This document shows positions 22,230 through 34,682 of a stretch of 64,000 bases of DNA, one piece after another. Source of the stretch: Castor canadensis (Eukaryota; Chordata; Mammalia; Rodentia; Castoridae); the NCBI RefSeq assembly GCF_047511655.1, contig NC_133397.1, forward strand, positions 12,487,501-12,551,500. The letters are read 5' to 3'. The first letter of the stretch is position 1. Every line of letters starts with the position of its first letter. The translations under genes and the position numbers were made by a program. Below the pieces are notes generated by a model that saw only the letters and a program-made list of their open reading frames with translations, did no database searches and had not been told where the DNA came from.

Positions 22230-22366
22230 CCCTTTGTGCCCCCAATGGGCTGGGCCAAGTGTTCAACTCCTTTCTAGAATTCCTCATCTCATTTAAGTTT
22301 CACAACAAACCTATGAAATCAATTAGGGTCCTTATTTTACAAATGAGAAAGCCAAGGCTGGTGGAG
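22230..22366 (-). repeat. MIR fragment, minus orientation
   Basis: 'ctcatttaagtttcacaaca' followed by 'tattttacaaatgagaaagc' matches the reverse complement of the MIR 3' half. Confidence 0.6.
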
Positions 22367-22375
22367 CACATTGGT

Positions 22376-22797
22376 CCATACTGTGGTTTAAATATGAAAT
22401 TTCCCCCAAAAGCTCAAGTGTTGAAGGCTTGGCCCACATGCAGGGAGTATTCAGAGGTGGAGCTTTGGAAAATGATTGAAAAGGGCTCTGACCTCATCAT
22501 TGGACTCATTATTGAGAAGTGATGGAAACTTGAGGATGGACCTGGTTGGAAGAAGTAGGTCACTGGGGATGTACCCTGCAAAGATATATTTTGTCCCCCC
22601 ACTTCCCAACCTCCATAAAGTAAGCAGTTTTGCTCCAGTATGCACTGCTCACCATACTGTCTGGCCTCTTTGGGGGCCCAAAAGCAACAGGGCCAAACAA
22701 CTGTGAACTAAAACCTCTGAAACTATAAGCCAAAATTAATCTTTCCTCCTTTGAATTGCTTTTGTCGCAGTGATGGAAACCTGACAACACATCCTTC
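22376..22797 (+). mobile_element. MaLR/ORR1-like LTR
   Basis: It starts with 'atactgtggtttaaatatga', then 'ccaaaagctcaagtgttgaa', and ends with 'ctataagccaaaattaatct' and 'gtgatggaaacctgacaaca'. This is the pattern of solo MaLR-type LTRs of rodents and other mammals. The short frames inside it (22414-22790) are not genes. Confidence 0.65.
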
Positions 22798-22799
22798 CT

Positions 22800-23299
22800 G
22801 CAGCAAGGAAATGTCTCCAGAGCTGGCCTACATGTGGGCTTTGACTCTGCAGCCCAGCCCCTCCCTGTCTTTATATTGTAAGGGCCCCCAAGAACACAAT
22901 GCTGGTCAATGGAGTGACATGTGATCCTGCAGCCTGAATAGTTTCACTCAAGAGTCAATTGTACATGAAAGTCAGAGCAAATACAACTTAAGAACAAGGG
23001 GAAGACTGTGAGCTGGGGTCCTTTGTTCCACACTCCACCACGGGCCTGGTCTTCCCTTGGGCCACCCCTCAGAGGTTTGCAAGTGGTGGTTCCATCCCTC
23101 TAAGTACACTTTGTCAGGTATCTTTCATGGCCTGGCCCCCATGCACATGTGATGTCATAAGACAATATGCATGACACAAGAGTGGCTGTTTCTCAGGAAG
23201 CCCCCACCTCCTACAGCCCATGTGTTGCTGCCTTGACAAACCTTCCTGAGCTACCCATACCAAGGCTCTTTCCAGAACTCATCCCAGGAAAGCCTGTCA
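22800..23299. other. Intergenic DNA, nothing recognised
   Basis: No gene or repeat recognised. The short frame at 23167-23361 has no recognisable domain and runs into the 35-bp duplication. Confidence 0.4.
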
Positions 23300-23300
23300 T

Positions 23301-23370
23301 GGACCAAAGTGTCAAGAGGGTACTAGTGGGAGGGGGGACCAAAGTGTCAAGAGGGTACTAGTGGGAGGGG
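23301..23370 (+). repeat. Perfect 35-bp tandem duplication
   Basis: The 35 bp beginning GGACCAAAGTGTCAAGAGGG occur twice in immediate succession (23301-23335, 23336-23370) without a mismatch. It sits at the 5' edge of an L1 3'-end fragment. Confidence 0.92.
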
Positions 23371-23582
23371 GGAGGGAGAGTGAAGAGGGTAAAGGATGGT
23401 GATATATTTTCTATACAAGCATGAATATGGAACACTGAAACCTGTTGATGTTACTGTAAGAAGGGGCTGGGGTAGGAGGGAGAATAATGGAGGGGATGAA
23501 CCAAATCGGGGTATAACACATGTTTATAGGGAAACCCCCTGCATTGCTTTCATATACTAATACAAATACTTTTTAAAAAAAA
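23371..23582 (+). mobile_element. 5'-truncated L1 3' end
   Basis: G-rich start, then 'acactgaaacctgttgatgt', a purine-rich stretch, 'gggaaaccccctgcattgct' and an A-rich end, in the same order as the L1 tails at 19900 and 47500. Confidence 0.6.
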
Positions 23583-26069
23583 CAGAAAGCCTTCCTTTAC
23601 TCCTTGATTCTAGGAAGAGCAGGAGAAGGAAACAGGGTGTAACCATGAGACCACAATGCAGTTTATACCATAATCAGCTGCAACAGGCTCCAACTTACTT
23701 CCCAGAAACGTGCAAACCATCCCGTGCTGAGGCTCTGGTCAGAACCATATGGGTATTATGTGGCTACTCTGCCACTGAGCTAACTCCCCAAACCAAACCA
23801 CTCCTATTGGGCTGACCAGTCAGAGTTTTAAGAATGAAATAAAATAAAACTGCTCTGGAGTGGAGAGGAGGTCACACTCTTCCCCAATAGTGAAGAATTA
23901 AAAAAAAAAGAATGTCATTATCCTCTACCCACCGATCTTCCAGCCCATTAAAGAGAAAGCAGCATTTGTTTACTAGAGGAATAACTTCTATGTTTGGCTT
24001 GTTTCTGTTACTATTGACTCCAGCACAATTCTGTGCATAAACACCTACTGAGCACTACTCTTTTCTGAGGCACTCCAGGTGCTAGGGGGAAGGACCAGGC
24101 CAGGGCCACAGCACAGCCAAGCCAAGGTTCACCCGAGTATCCACACTGTTACCCACTTTTATCCAATATGTTCCAGCAACACACATTGGCTAGCTTGCTT
24201 TCCTTTTGCTCACTCAACCTCTGGAAAGGCAGCAGAATAAAGAACCAACTTCATGGACTGTGGATTCAAATCCTAATTGTGCAACTTGAGGACAGTCCCA
24301 TGTGTCACCACAGGGGTGGCACTGGCTCATGGGATGAATTTTCAGCATAAGTGGTTGAAGGGCTAGGGGCAGCTTTCTTACCACCAAAGCGAAGGACAGA
24401 GCAGACTGGACAGCCTTAAGGTAAAAGCTGATGATTTGTTGACCTGCCTTTCTTTACTGCAAAGTGGTTGTCTCAGAGGCTGCTGGAGCAGCTAAGCCTT
24501 GGAGGAGGTTAAGCCAGCTGGTGCGACTAGAATAGAGATTATCCCCCTGTATTAGATCAGTGGATTAATGAAGGAGGTTACACCCTCCATATAATTTTAA
24601 TTTGGGTGGAAAATATTCTCTGGAACCTAATCTCAAAGGAGAACGTAGGTACCCCAGGGTTTAAGGCAGCAAGGAATAGACTGCCTGTGTTGCTGGGCAT
24701 AGATACCACTCTGCTGGCATTTTCATAAATTTTTATTGGCTGTGTCAGCATTCTGGTCACAAGGTTTTGAGTGCTCTGCCTTCAACCCTGTTTTCCTCTA
24801 AGCCCTGTGTTTTATCATACAATTTTAAAGAACCCAGGAGTTTTAGGGCCAGACATATGACGTTAGAGCAAGAATACACAGGTACACATGTGTGCGAGCT
24901 TCTCCACCCCTAGCGCATGGCAGGTGACTTAGAGATGGAAGCTTTTGTTATGGTTTATTCTCAGCTCTGCACTCGAAGTTCCATTTGAGACTTGGTAATT
25001 ATCTTGGCCAGTTGAGACTCAGACCAGCTGTGGCTGCTGACCTGGTAACTGTGTGAACAGGAGCAGGAATCTCAGACTTCCCTCCATCTACACTGTGCAG
25101 ACTGGTGAGCACTGGCCACTGACCCCTGCCCTCTCAGTGCAGTCCCCTACTTCTGTTGTGAAACTGTGATGGGATTTTACTCAGAATCAGAGCTTCTCAG
25201 GATGGCTCCCTGACCAGTAGTCTGGGCAGCCACTGGTGTGACCTTTATAAATGCAAAATTAGTTGACTTAACCTCCTGGATGACTCCTTGAGTTAGATAC
25301 ACCACTCATTCATTTACAGTAGATGCATCCTTGGTATCCATGCATCTGTGGTTCCAAGGAGACTGCCATTGAGGAAAATCCATGAATGGTCAGGATGCAT
25401 AGAGCTTGGTACTATAAAATTACCTAAACATAACTATACAGTAGCTCCGATCATCCATTAGTGAAAGTGCATGGAGCAGGCTACGTTACTGTCACAAAAT
25501 TATTGCTGCACACATTAGCCTTGCTCACCAAAAGCTACATTTCATCCATGCTGTTCATCTCCAGTACTGGTAATGTTTGCCACCCAATGTCTGTTAAAAA
25601 CATGCTGCCCTTCAAAAACTAAAATTTTCACTAATCACTTAAATTAGCCACATTAATTGTACCTTGCTTTTGGGGGGCACCATTTGCCTTCTGGGAGATA
25701 TATTTCCACAAAATTAAGGGCAGGAAAACACTCTGTAGATCACAAAATGATTTAAACACTACTGAGGATAACTTGGGACTGACTGAGAGCTTCTCCACAG
25801 CAACCAAGCTGTGTGATGAGCACAGGAGTTTAATGTTTTGTTTTTGAAATTTCTTTTGATTTTTTGTATTTGCTTTTTGACCACGCTTGGTCAAAACCAT
25901 GTGTAATAAAGCCACATGTGTAATAAGGCAAGTTTACTCTATTCGTTTTCCATGTGCTCATTTGACAACTGTTTTTTGGAGAATCTTTGATGAACAAGAT
26001 GCTGGAAATGAGTAAAGCAGAGAAACACTCCTGCCACCTTGGGTCAGTGGAAAGTTATGGTAAAGACTG
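23583..26069. other. Intergenic DNA with scattered possible MIR/L2 pieces
   Basis: No gene seen. 'cctactgagcactactcttt' near 24047 and 'ggattcaaatcctaattgtg' near 24261 resemble short MIR/L2 remnants. Around 25325-25390 a 'cttggtatccatgcatctgt' segment resembles an old dispersed repeat. The rest is unassigned. Confidence 0.4.
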
Positions 26070-26250
26070 CAAACTCAAGAGCCAAACAGCTTGGCCTCAA
26101 TCTCTGCTGTTCCACTCCCTTGTTGTGCAACCTGAGGCAAGTTATTCAGATGTCAGTGCCTCAGTTTTCCCACCTGTGCAATGGAGGTGATAATGGTAGC
26201 TGTTTTAAGGATTGTGATGAAGATTAAATGGGTAGGATGTTCATAATAAA
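26070..26250 (+). repeat. MIR fragment
   Basis: 'gttgtgcaacctgaggcaag', 'gtgcctcagttttcccacct', 'gcaatggaggtgataatggt' and 'gaagattaaatgggta' follow the MIR consensus in plus order. This is one of the clearer MIRs in the window. Confidence 0.75.
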
Positions 26251-28490
26251 CATGATGTCAGCAGAACATGTTATATTCCACGTGAGTGGAACATATGTCC
26301 CAGTATGGCAGCAGAGATCATTTTGAGTTAAACCTGAGTTCAAAAGAAAATGTGACCTGCATCTTCTGTGAGGCCAGGAGAGACCGTAGTGATAATGTAC
26401 TACAAAAGCAGATGCAGGATAAAGGCAATTATCAAAGATAATTAAACAAAATCCAACATGTCCAGTGAGACATGAATGGGTTTAAGCAGTCTGGAGCCTG
26501 AGAAGTGACTGTGAGGACAACAGGAGTTGACAAAAAGCAAGAACCTTCCCTGCATGGTGAGAATGGCCCACTGGCAAAAGGCTCTGGGCAGCCAGAAAAG
26601 GAGCCAAAGCCTAAGCCACTGTGAGAATCCTGGCAGTGAATATCAATGCCGAGCACTGCTCAGAAAGAGCCAGGTTGGCTGAACAGATGGTCAGGTGTGG
26701 ACACTTTTGCCAAGGGCCTTAACTGGCAGGAAGCCCCATGTGGAGGGGCCACTGTGGCTGTCAGAAGTCCATGGAATGAAGGGGGAAGACAAAAAGCAGG
26801 GCTGTGCACCTTCTGCCATGGGCCCAAAGCAGAGGGAACTTGCCCTTGGGGCCTCTATTAAATAAAGGCCCTACTTCCTGTTGAACCAGGAATAGAGCTG
26901 GGTACCCACATGCCATGTCCTATAGGGGATTATGGTCTGCTTCTGCCTCCTAAGGACCTTGCCTTCAGGAAGCTCCCCATGGGTGTGCATTCAGGAACTG
27001 TGAACTGTGCTCCAGGGTCTGAAGATTGGGAAACTGACTGTTCTGTGTGATCCCAAAGGGCAGAGCTGATTTGTGTGTGTGTGGAGGGGCAGGATGCATT
27101 CCAGAGAAAGACGATCTCTCCAGGGGGTTCCAGAGTACAGGCCAGGCTGATACTCAGGAATCTCCTGCTGGGAAGAGCCTGACATCATAGGTGCCTTCCA
27201 ACTTGGCCCGTGGCTAGCTGGAGATATATTAAGGAAATTGCCCCTTTCTGCTTGGCACAGGCAGCCCAAAGGCCTGTATTTTCTCATCACCTTCTATCTA
27301 TGAGGTGTGCGAAACACGGCTTCCTGGCAATGATGAGAGGCATAATTATTGCATTGCTTCATGAGTGAATTAGGAGCAAACAAATCATTTCCCTGGAATC
27401 CTGTTGAGTTGAAATGTAAGACAGCAGGTTTAGCTCAGGAGAGACTCGGCAGACTTTACCTGGGAACTGGAGACAGGTTAAACACTGATTTTGAAAAAGA
27501 ATGAAAAAAGGTAGAGGTGGAGGCCTATTTTCAGACCCCAAATATCCAGCTGAAATTGAGCCCCTCCTGTTGGCCAGCTCTGCAGGAGGGAGGCATGCTC
27601 GCTGCACCCCTGGGAACCAGCCTTGGAGAGCAGACTCACCTGGATAATCAGAAAGCAACTGAGAATTCATCTGAACAATCCAGTCATGGCTGTGGCCAGG
27701 ACTGCTTTGACTTGTTAGTGAACCCTGACTGCATAGGAACAGTTCCCTGCAGGTCCCATGTCCTGGGGTCCCAAGGTGGTCACAGAGGCCTACATCAGGC
27801 CATTACTGTGGGGCTCTGCAATGGGGTGGGGGAGGCAACGAGCAGGTATAGGGTCTGCGCAATCTTCCAGGAGGAGGGGAGGCTTGGCCTGAATTTTGGA
27901 GAGCAAGACAGAGAAACAACAGTAAGAAGAAGCCTTTTCAGGGCCAGGGAAGCACCTGTGTGAAGTCCAGGAAGGAGAATGTGCTCAGGTGGAGGTGCTT
28001 CAGTCATCCTTAGGGTCTTTCTAGACAAGATACTCACTTGAGTTTTAAGCACTAGACAGGACAAGCACAGGAGATGACATCTGACCTGTGAGACCCAACC
28101 CTGGTACCGCAGCTGGAAGGAAACCCTCTCCGATAAGCCTTTGGCTTTAAAGGCAAACCAAGCCCCTACAGTTCTGTGGGAGATCAATGGTTGAGGCCCC
28201 AGGTGACATCCAGCCCCAGCTTCTTCAACTAGTTCCAAAGAAGTGTAAAATCCTGCCCTCACTACAGAATTAAAAACATACAACCTGTAGACTATAGATT
28301 TGAGGTTTCTGTACCTAAATTCACGGCTTAGAGCGTTAGTTCTTTATCCACGTTCTAAGTAACAAGAAGAAATGATTAAGACAGAATCTGTTGCTTGATC
28401 CTTCACTATAAGAAAGAAGAAACCATTGCAGACACAATTCTTTCTTTCAATCCAGCTTCCTGGTCCCAGATGATGTACCTAGCATTAGGT
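26251..28490. other. Intergenic DNA, nothing recognised
   Basis: This 2.2-kb stretch has a balanced base composition and several 90-160 codon frames on opposite strands (27517-27963 plus, 27795-28283 minus). They overlap each other, lack domains and lack recognisable splice context. None is supported as a gene. Confidence 0.4.
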
Positions 28491-28492
28491 GT

Positions 28493-28617
28493 TTTTGTAT
28501 TTTTGTTTTTCTGAGACAGGGTCTCACTATGTAGCCCAGGCTGGCCTCAAGCTCATGATCCCTCTGCTTCAACTTCTCAAGTTGTGGGATTACAGACGTG
28601 GACCACCACACCCAGCG
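28493..28617 (-). mobile_element. B1/Alu-like SINE, minus orientation
   Basis: 'gagacagggtctcactatgt', 'agcccaggctggcctcaagc' and 'gtgggattacagacgtggac' with the end 'accacacccagc' are the reverse complement of a 7SL-derived B1-type monomer. Confidence 0.92.
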
Positions 28618-28619
28618 GC

Positions 28620-30445
28620 AGTGAGGATTTTGTTGGGTGGCTGAGGTGGTTGTTTGCCTGTGTGGATCCAAGTCAGCAAGTTGTACTTAGTGTGCTCCAA
28701 ACCTCCCCGGCTCTGCCCTGCCATTCCCTGCCCTTCCCCAGGGTTCCTCCATTCCATTTGGGTTAGCCATAGGGCTAAAAGGTTCCAAGTCTGATCACCA
28801 GGTCTTACTGGAGGGGTCCCAGGGCTTTCTCAAAGCTAAGTCACTCAAGTTCACTGCACTCAGCCCAAGAAGGACTCTACCATTATCTATAAAATGAAGG
28901 TAGGATCTACCACTCTTCCACACAGGTGAGAGGCAAGAGAAGTGGAACATCAGAGGCCATAAACTTGACACAGGAGCCAGAACAATGGAACGAGAGTGAG
29001 AGAGGACTGGGTTCAGGTCAATACCCCCCCTACCCCCCTGCTTATGAGTTGCAGGGCCTCGGGAGAGTCAAGTGACCTCTTAGAGTGTGGGTTTCCCTGT
29101 ACAGACTTTGAGGAACACCAGACTCTTTCATCTGAAGATGAAAGCTTTGTCTCACTCTCTTTCGAGAGAGAGAATCTCAAAGTTGGGTCCTTTCCCAGGG
29201 CTTCAGAGCATAGATGTGAACTGCACAGGGACTGGGGACACTGAGCCATGCTGCAAGGCTGTGTGCTATATGCTCCCCCATATGGCTGATCGCAACCAAC
29301 AGCTATCTCCACTGGAGACCAGCCAGCACCATGATGCTCAGGCCCTCCCAGGATAAATGCTATCCTGATGGCACAAGGCAGGCTGCTGCCACCAAAGGAA
29401 CTGAGTGAACCCATGCTCCCTTGTGAGATCTGGAATAAGAGACCAGAACAGTGGTGAGTTTGTAGCTCACAGGAGTGAGCAAAGGCCCATGATCCCACAT
29501 GGGCCGTGTTCTCAAACCTGTTGGTCCTTGCGTCCTCAGATTGTACAAGGGCTACAGCCCTCAGCAGCTTCTGTAGAAGAGGTTGGGGTCTTTGCCTTCC
29601 TTCCTACCATGGCTGCCCATGTTAGTTGTGACAAAGGGACCTGTGGGGCACTGTAGCAAGAGGAGCAGCTCCCTCCCCCATGTGCAGGCCAGTTGGTATG
29701 CAACTGGTAGGAGTCAGTTCAGCTGAAGGGGTCAAAGAATGGAGCACATGTCCCTACCTCTCTTCCAGTAAGAATGGTCTCCACAGAGGCCTAGGCCAGG
29801 AGGACAGACAGTGGGGAGAGATCCACAGCAGAGGGTTTAGGAGACATAGCTGGGTGTTTACATACTATGAGATTAAGGGAAACTGCCAGGGTTTTCAGAG
29901 AGGCTTTGAGAAAGAAAAGTGAAAGATTTTCTAAACAGGAGCAAGACAAAAATTCAAAATCTCCAGCCCAGTAAGTTCCATGTCAATTCCTGGCAAAAAT
30001 CAACCAACTGTGATTCAGGGGACAGTAGGTGGGAATGGTCTGTAAGGCAGATATACCCAGATCACCTCAGAAAGGAGCTTTGGGCAGACAAAAGCCAGCT
30101 TCAGCAAGATGGGGAAGAGCAGTCTCATGGTGTGGCTGGAGGGGTTGTGTAGAGGAGGTCCTGGCCCCCTTGAAGGCAGTTGTGGGGGAGCAGATGTCCT
30201 TGGTGGGTTCCTGCAGGGAGCCTGAGTCCTGCAAGTGGGCCTCAAAGGAAGGCAGATTCTGCCTCAGTTTTCAAACAATCAGTTGTTCAGCAAAGCAATG
30301 CGATTTTCTGAGAGTGTGCCTATCACTAGAAGTGTTCGCAAATGTTAGTGTTGACATCTGTGAGCATTGCTGTCGAAGTGAGCACAATGTCAAGAAACTA
30401 GTTGGACCAGCTCCTTCCAATTTAAAATTTTAGAACTGTGTTGTT
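28620..30445. other. Intergenic DNA, nothing recognised
   Basis: Contains overlapping frames on both strands, for example the 161-codon minus frame at 29013-29498 and the 134-codon plus frame at 30029-30433. None matches a family I know, and they shadow each other. Confidence 0.4.
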
Positions 30446-30449
30446 CCCA

Positions 30450-30715
30450 TAAAGGTTGTAGGCTCTGAAATCAGGCATCGTATGCTTGGTCAGGGTCACC
30501 AGGTAAAAACACCTAGAGTGAGAACATCCAACTGCAAAGATCTACTTGACCACTTGCCACCTGCAAAACCGTGGGGAATTCATCTCTCTCTCCATTTTGG
30601 AACCGTTCTACATAAAATGAAGATCATTCTTTATAAGGAAAGTTGTGAGTTACAGGGATGTTGTGAGCAATAAATTAAATGAGATAATGTCAATAAACAC
30701 ATTTTATAAGCTAAA
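30450..30715 (+). repeat. MIR fragment
   Basis: The phrases 'gtaggctctgaaatcaggca', 'ttcatctctctctccatttt', 'ataaaatgaagatcattctt' and 'aaattaaatgagataatgtc' follow MIR order in plus orientation. Confidence 0.6.
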
Positions 30716-32158
30716 ACGTGCTGTACTAATGTGTGTTATCATTAAGATTTCAGGAGCTTGGAAATAAATGGCTCCTGAGGCTGGTAGTGTGTGGTACAGA
30801 CTGCAGTCTGTGTTGGTGCTGAAGCCCAGGTGGAAATAAAGTGCCGTGAAGCAAGGCACCAGCTCTGGCAGTTATGACACAAACTCCTCATTCAGTTGTA
30901 AGAATTCTTTTAAAGCATCAAGGCTAGGCCAGAGTATCTGCTTGGAAGTTGGCATATTCTTATTTTGGTTTATGCCAAGTTTGAAAAATGATATATTGGG
31001 TACTCTCTAGGTCCAGAAATGGTTGATGAAATTCCCCACCTAATTAAAGAAGTTGACAGATGGAAATGAGTTTCATTTCATTATATCCCCAACTCTCCGC
31101 TGGACTTGGAGCAAGGTTGCCCAGGCTGTTCACCAGGGGTCTCGGTGAAGGGTTGTTTTCCTTTTTGTTTCTCTCAGGAGCTGCATAGATGCTGGTGGTT
31201 TGAGATCTGTTCCTTTGCTGTGACTTCTAGCTCTACTGCTCATTGCTCTGCACAGAGCTCCAGCTGGAAATATGTCATTTCTTGATGTCCAGCGGCATGA
31301 ATTCATTTCATTCACATTTACTGTGTACCTTCTACTTTCTTGCGTGATTCAGTTCATTTTGTCTCTATTGTGAACCAGCTCTGGGCCCAGCCCTGCCCTG
31401 ACACAGGGACTTGACATCCTCTGACCCCTAAGATTACTAGAACCGGAGTCAACACGCCAACCTGTGCTTACTGCTGTGGGTCTTTTGGGTTCTAACAGTG
31501 CACCCACGCATGTGGTTCTGGAAGTTGCAAAGTCTTTGATCAAGGCCCCAGCACATCAGTGTCAAGTGAGGCTCATTCTCTATAAATGTGGTCTTCTCAC
31601 TGCATCCTCAGGTAACAGAAGTGGTGAAGAAGGGTGGTATCGCACCTGGGGTAAGAGGTGAGTTTTTTAAGGGTAAATAAGTATTTGTTATTCTTTAAAT
31701 TGCATATATAAAACTTTTTTTGCATATATGAAGATATCAGAATAAACAGCAAATAATGAACTTTATCCATTCTTCTTTTACTTAAAGTAACACAAGCCAT
31801 TTCTGGTAACATTTCTAATAGCGTCCCTCACCCACTAATTGTGACCTCTTTAAGCATGGGCCTGTTTGGGCTACCATTTCCCACTCTGGCTTCTCTCAAC
31901 GTCCATTCCTTGGAAAGTGATGGGCCATGAATAAGGTTTCTCATCTTGCATCCCACTAACAAACTATTTGGCCTGCTGGCCCCACCAGCACAGTTGAGTT
32001 TGAGCACAAAGAATAGCCCTGACCCATTAAACCCAAGACAGCCTGCCCCATGGAAGGACCTGGTGCCTCGTCGGGAATGAAAGAGACTTTCAGGACCCAG
32101 CATTTCCAGACCCAGGAGCCAGTGATTGAGTCACAGGGAGCCCTTGTGCCTCTTCTTC
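30716..32158. other. Intergenic DNA, mostly unassigned
   Basis: No gene is recognised. A weak MIR/L2-like segment, 'cattcacatttactgtgtac', is near 31309. The short frames are unsupported. Confidence 0.4.
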
Positions 32159-32160
32159 CT

Positions 32161-32470
32161 CTTTTTTCTTTCTTTTTGGTGGTACTGGAGCTTGAACTCA
32201 GGGTTTTAAGCTTGCTAGGCAGGTGCTTTACTGTTTGAGCCACATCCCAACCCCTTTTTTGCTCTGCTTATTTTTGAGATGAGTTGGCCTGGATTGCATT
32301 CCTCCTATTCATACTCGTATAGTTGGGATGACAGGCTCATACCACCAGGCCCAGCTTTTTATTGGTTGAGATGAGGTCTTGTGAACTTTTTGTGTGGCCT
32401 CAAACCACAATCCTCCAGATCTCCTTCTTCCAAGTAGCTAGGATTATCTGTATGAGCCACTGTGCCCAGC
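32161..32470 (-). mobile_element. Composite B1-like plus ID-like SINE, minus orientation
   Basis: On the plus strand the order is a reversed tRNA-SINE part (GGTACTGGAGCTTGAACTCA ... GTTTGAGCCACATCCC, 32176-32255) and then a reversed B1/Alu-like part (32256-32470). That second part has two 'caccaggcccagc / tgtgcccagc' type ends, at about 32343-32355 and 32458-32470. In its own direction the element is therefore 7SL-like sequence followed by a tRNA-like 3' part with an A-tail, a fused SINE of the kind known in some rodents. Confidence 0.8.
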
Positions 32471-32474
32471 TTCA

Positions 32475-33460
32475 TGCCTATTTTTTTTAAAAAATTGATG
32501 TTCACTCAGTTTGGGTAAAGAGCATCTAGATGCCCACAACAGGTATGCTGGGGTCATGAGTGGCACGGTTATCAAACCATACAGCATGGAGTCAGTGTAG
32601 GGGCAGAAGGGCACAGGCCAGCACAGCAAGGCAGTGGGGCTTCCCCAGAGGCCTACGATAAGTTTGAACCTGCAGAGGCCTGGCTCCTCTCCTTGGCAGC
32701 GCTGACCACATTCAGAGTTTTTGTTCATGATATTTCTGCTTGACAACAGGGGCAGGGTGCCTTCATGTGCCTTTGAGTCCTTAGTGTCCAGCACAGGTAC
32801 CACTGAGGGTGTATGTCAGGAAATGGGAGGCATGGTTAATCCGGGGAGTCCTCCAGATCCCACCCCAGCATTTCTGTGATAAGTCTTTTCTTCCCTGACA
32901 CATCTGTAGTTGACTCTGAGCTTCTCACCATAAGTCTGCACAGTCTTGCCTGTGTGCAGGAAGCTTACAGGCTGACTTTCCTGAACACTTCTGGTGTTCT
33001 CTCTTCCCTCTTCATTCACCTGTCACCTTATTTCAATACACGAGGGATCACTAGATATTGTACTCTTACTGGAATCAAGGTCATTTCCTTCAGAGAGCTG
33101 CTCTGGCCTTCTTCTTCCCTATGGCTATTGCATCCCTAAGGGGATCTCTTTGCCCCTATACCAAGATGGGCCCTTGATAAAAGGAATCAGACCTTAGTCA
33201 ACTCTCTATGGCCATCACTTGGCAGTGCTTGGCACTGGGCTGGACTCAGGCCATTAGAGAGGCAAATTTTTTAATGAAACATTCCCTGTGGTGGTGAGAG
33301 AAGGATAATATGGGAGCAGAGATACTTGCTTTGTCCCCAAGACTCCACACACTAAGAAGGTGGTTGAAGCAGGTGATTCCTAAGGACTTTTCCATTGTGC
33401 TAAGACTTTACAAATTTGTTGCTGGAGAGTAATTACTTAATTTAGAAAATAGTTGAATGC
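32475..33460. other. Intergenic DNA, nothing recognised
   Basis: No supported gene. The frames at 32444-32803 (minus) and 32876-33139 (plus) have no recognisable domain. Confidence 0.4.
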
Positions 33461-33464
33461 TACA

Positions 33465-33678
33465 CAGAATAAAAGCACCAACTTTTGAGCATTATCCCTT
33501 AACTGGCTGAATGACCTTGGGCAAGTACTTAGTACCACTGATCCTCCATTTTCATCTGTAAAGAAGGAAGGAGATCTTTACCTCCCAGGATTTACTTAAG
33601 CCCTCAAAGAAAATGCCTGTTTCTAGCCCCTAAAAGCTTGGCTGGTACACTGTAGGCACTGAATAAATCCTTCCCCTA
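33465..33678 (+). repeat. MIR fragment
   Basis: 'ctgaatgaccttgggcaagt', 'tcctccattttcatctgtaa', 'ttggctggtacactgtaggc' and 'actgaataaatcc' are in MIR plus-strand order. Confidence 0.75.
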
Positions 33679-33679
33679 C

Positions 33680-34680
33680 ATTTCTGATGAGAACTTCTAT
33701 TTTTTTTCCCAAGAAAGTGAGAACTCATTTACAGAAGGCTCAATGGGTAATGTGCAAGCAGAAGAGAGTACACAGGACTTAAGAGGAAAGTGAGAGATTC
33801 TGACTGCCATCTAGTCTCACTTGGCCCTTGCAGACCTCCAGCTCTGCCTCGCCTCCTTCAGGAGCTGGTGCCCTTTTCCTGTGGCATACTGGGGCACTAG
33901 ACACCACGTCTTCAGAACCAGGAAGCAGATGGTGTCCAGTGAGGGGTCTAGAAAGAAGAGCCATGGATTTCCGACAGGGTCGTGTTTCAGACGCTGCATT
34001 TTACAGTATGATATTCGCAGGGCTCTGCATTTCTAGACATAGTAAATCTTCCTCTTCCTGCAGAAGTAATTGCCGCACATGCATAAAACTGCCTGTTGAA
34101 AACTTTCAGCTGCTTCCCTGTTCTTTTCCACTGTGTAAGCATTCCTACAGAGATGGCTCCGGTGCCCAGATGGTCAATGAGAGGAAATCACCAGCAACTC
34201 ATCACTGGTCCCTTTCAGTGCCAAGACACACAGAAGGTTTATGTTTCACAATGGAAAGGTAAGCATCTCGAACAAGGCAGAGCCCGGGGTAATAAAAGCT
34301 CCTTTTATTTCATACTCTCCTTCACAGTGGTGGGTATTAGTCTGAATCTCACTAGATGCTAGATAGATATAAAAAGCCACAATTTCCTACCACCCCCCAA
34401 TGTCACTCTGAGTGTTTTTGTTTCTTTGAACAGAGCCAGCACAGGTAAGAGAAGGCTGTTCTCCATGGGAGAGTCAGGGTACTGAGAAAAATGGCATTGT
34501 TTATGCTGCCACCAGGAACAGCAGCTTTGTGGGACCCAGGCTCCCCCATCCAAGACCTCTTCTGAAAGCCAGTAGGAGGTGGACCCTCTCCACAAGAGCA
34601 GGGCACTGCTATCACACACAGACAGCCAGGGTTGGTTTCACAAAACTTTCTTATTTTCTTCCCATTGTCTGTGTGGAAAG
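33680..34680. other. Intergenic DNA, nothing recognised
   Basis: Several short overlapping frames (for example 33828-34262 plus and 34359-34619 minus) without domains or splice context. No repeat identified. Confidence 0.4.
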
Positions 34681-34682
34681 CT

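Noticed and set aside
27517-28283. Overlapping 148- and 162-codon frames on opposite strands
   Set aside because: No known domain, no splice context, and each overlaps the other. Consistent with chance in GC-balanced DNA.
29013-29498. 161-codon minus frame
   Set aside because: Cys/Ser/Gly-rich without a recognisable fold, no promoter or exon signals. The plus strand is also open over parts of it.
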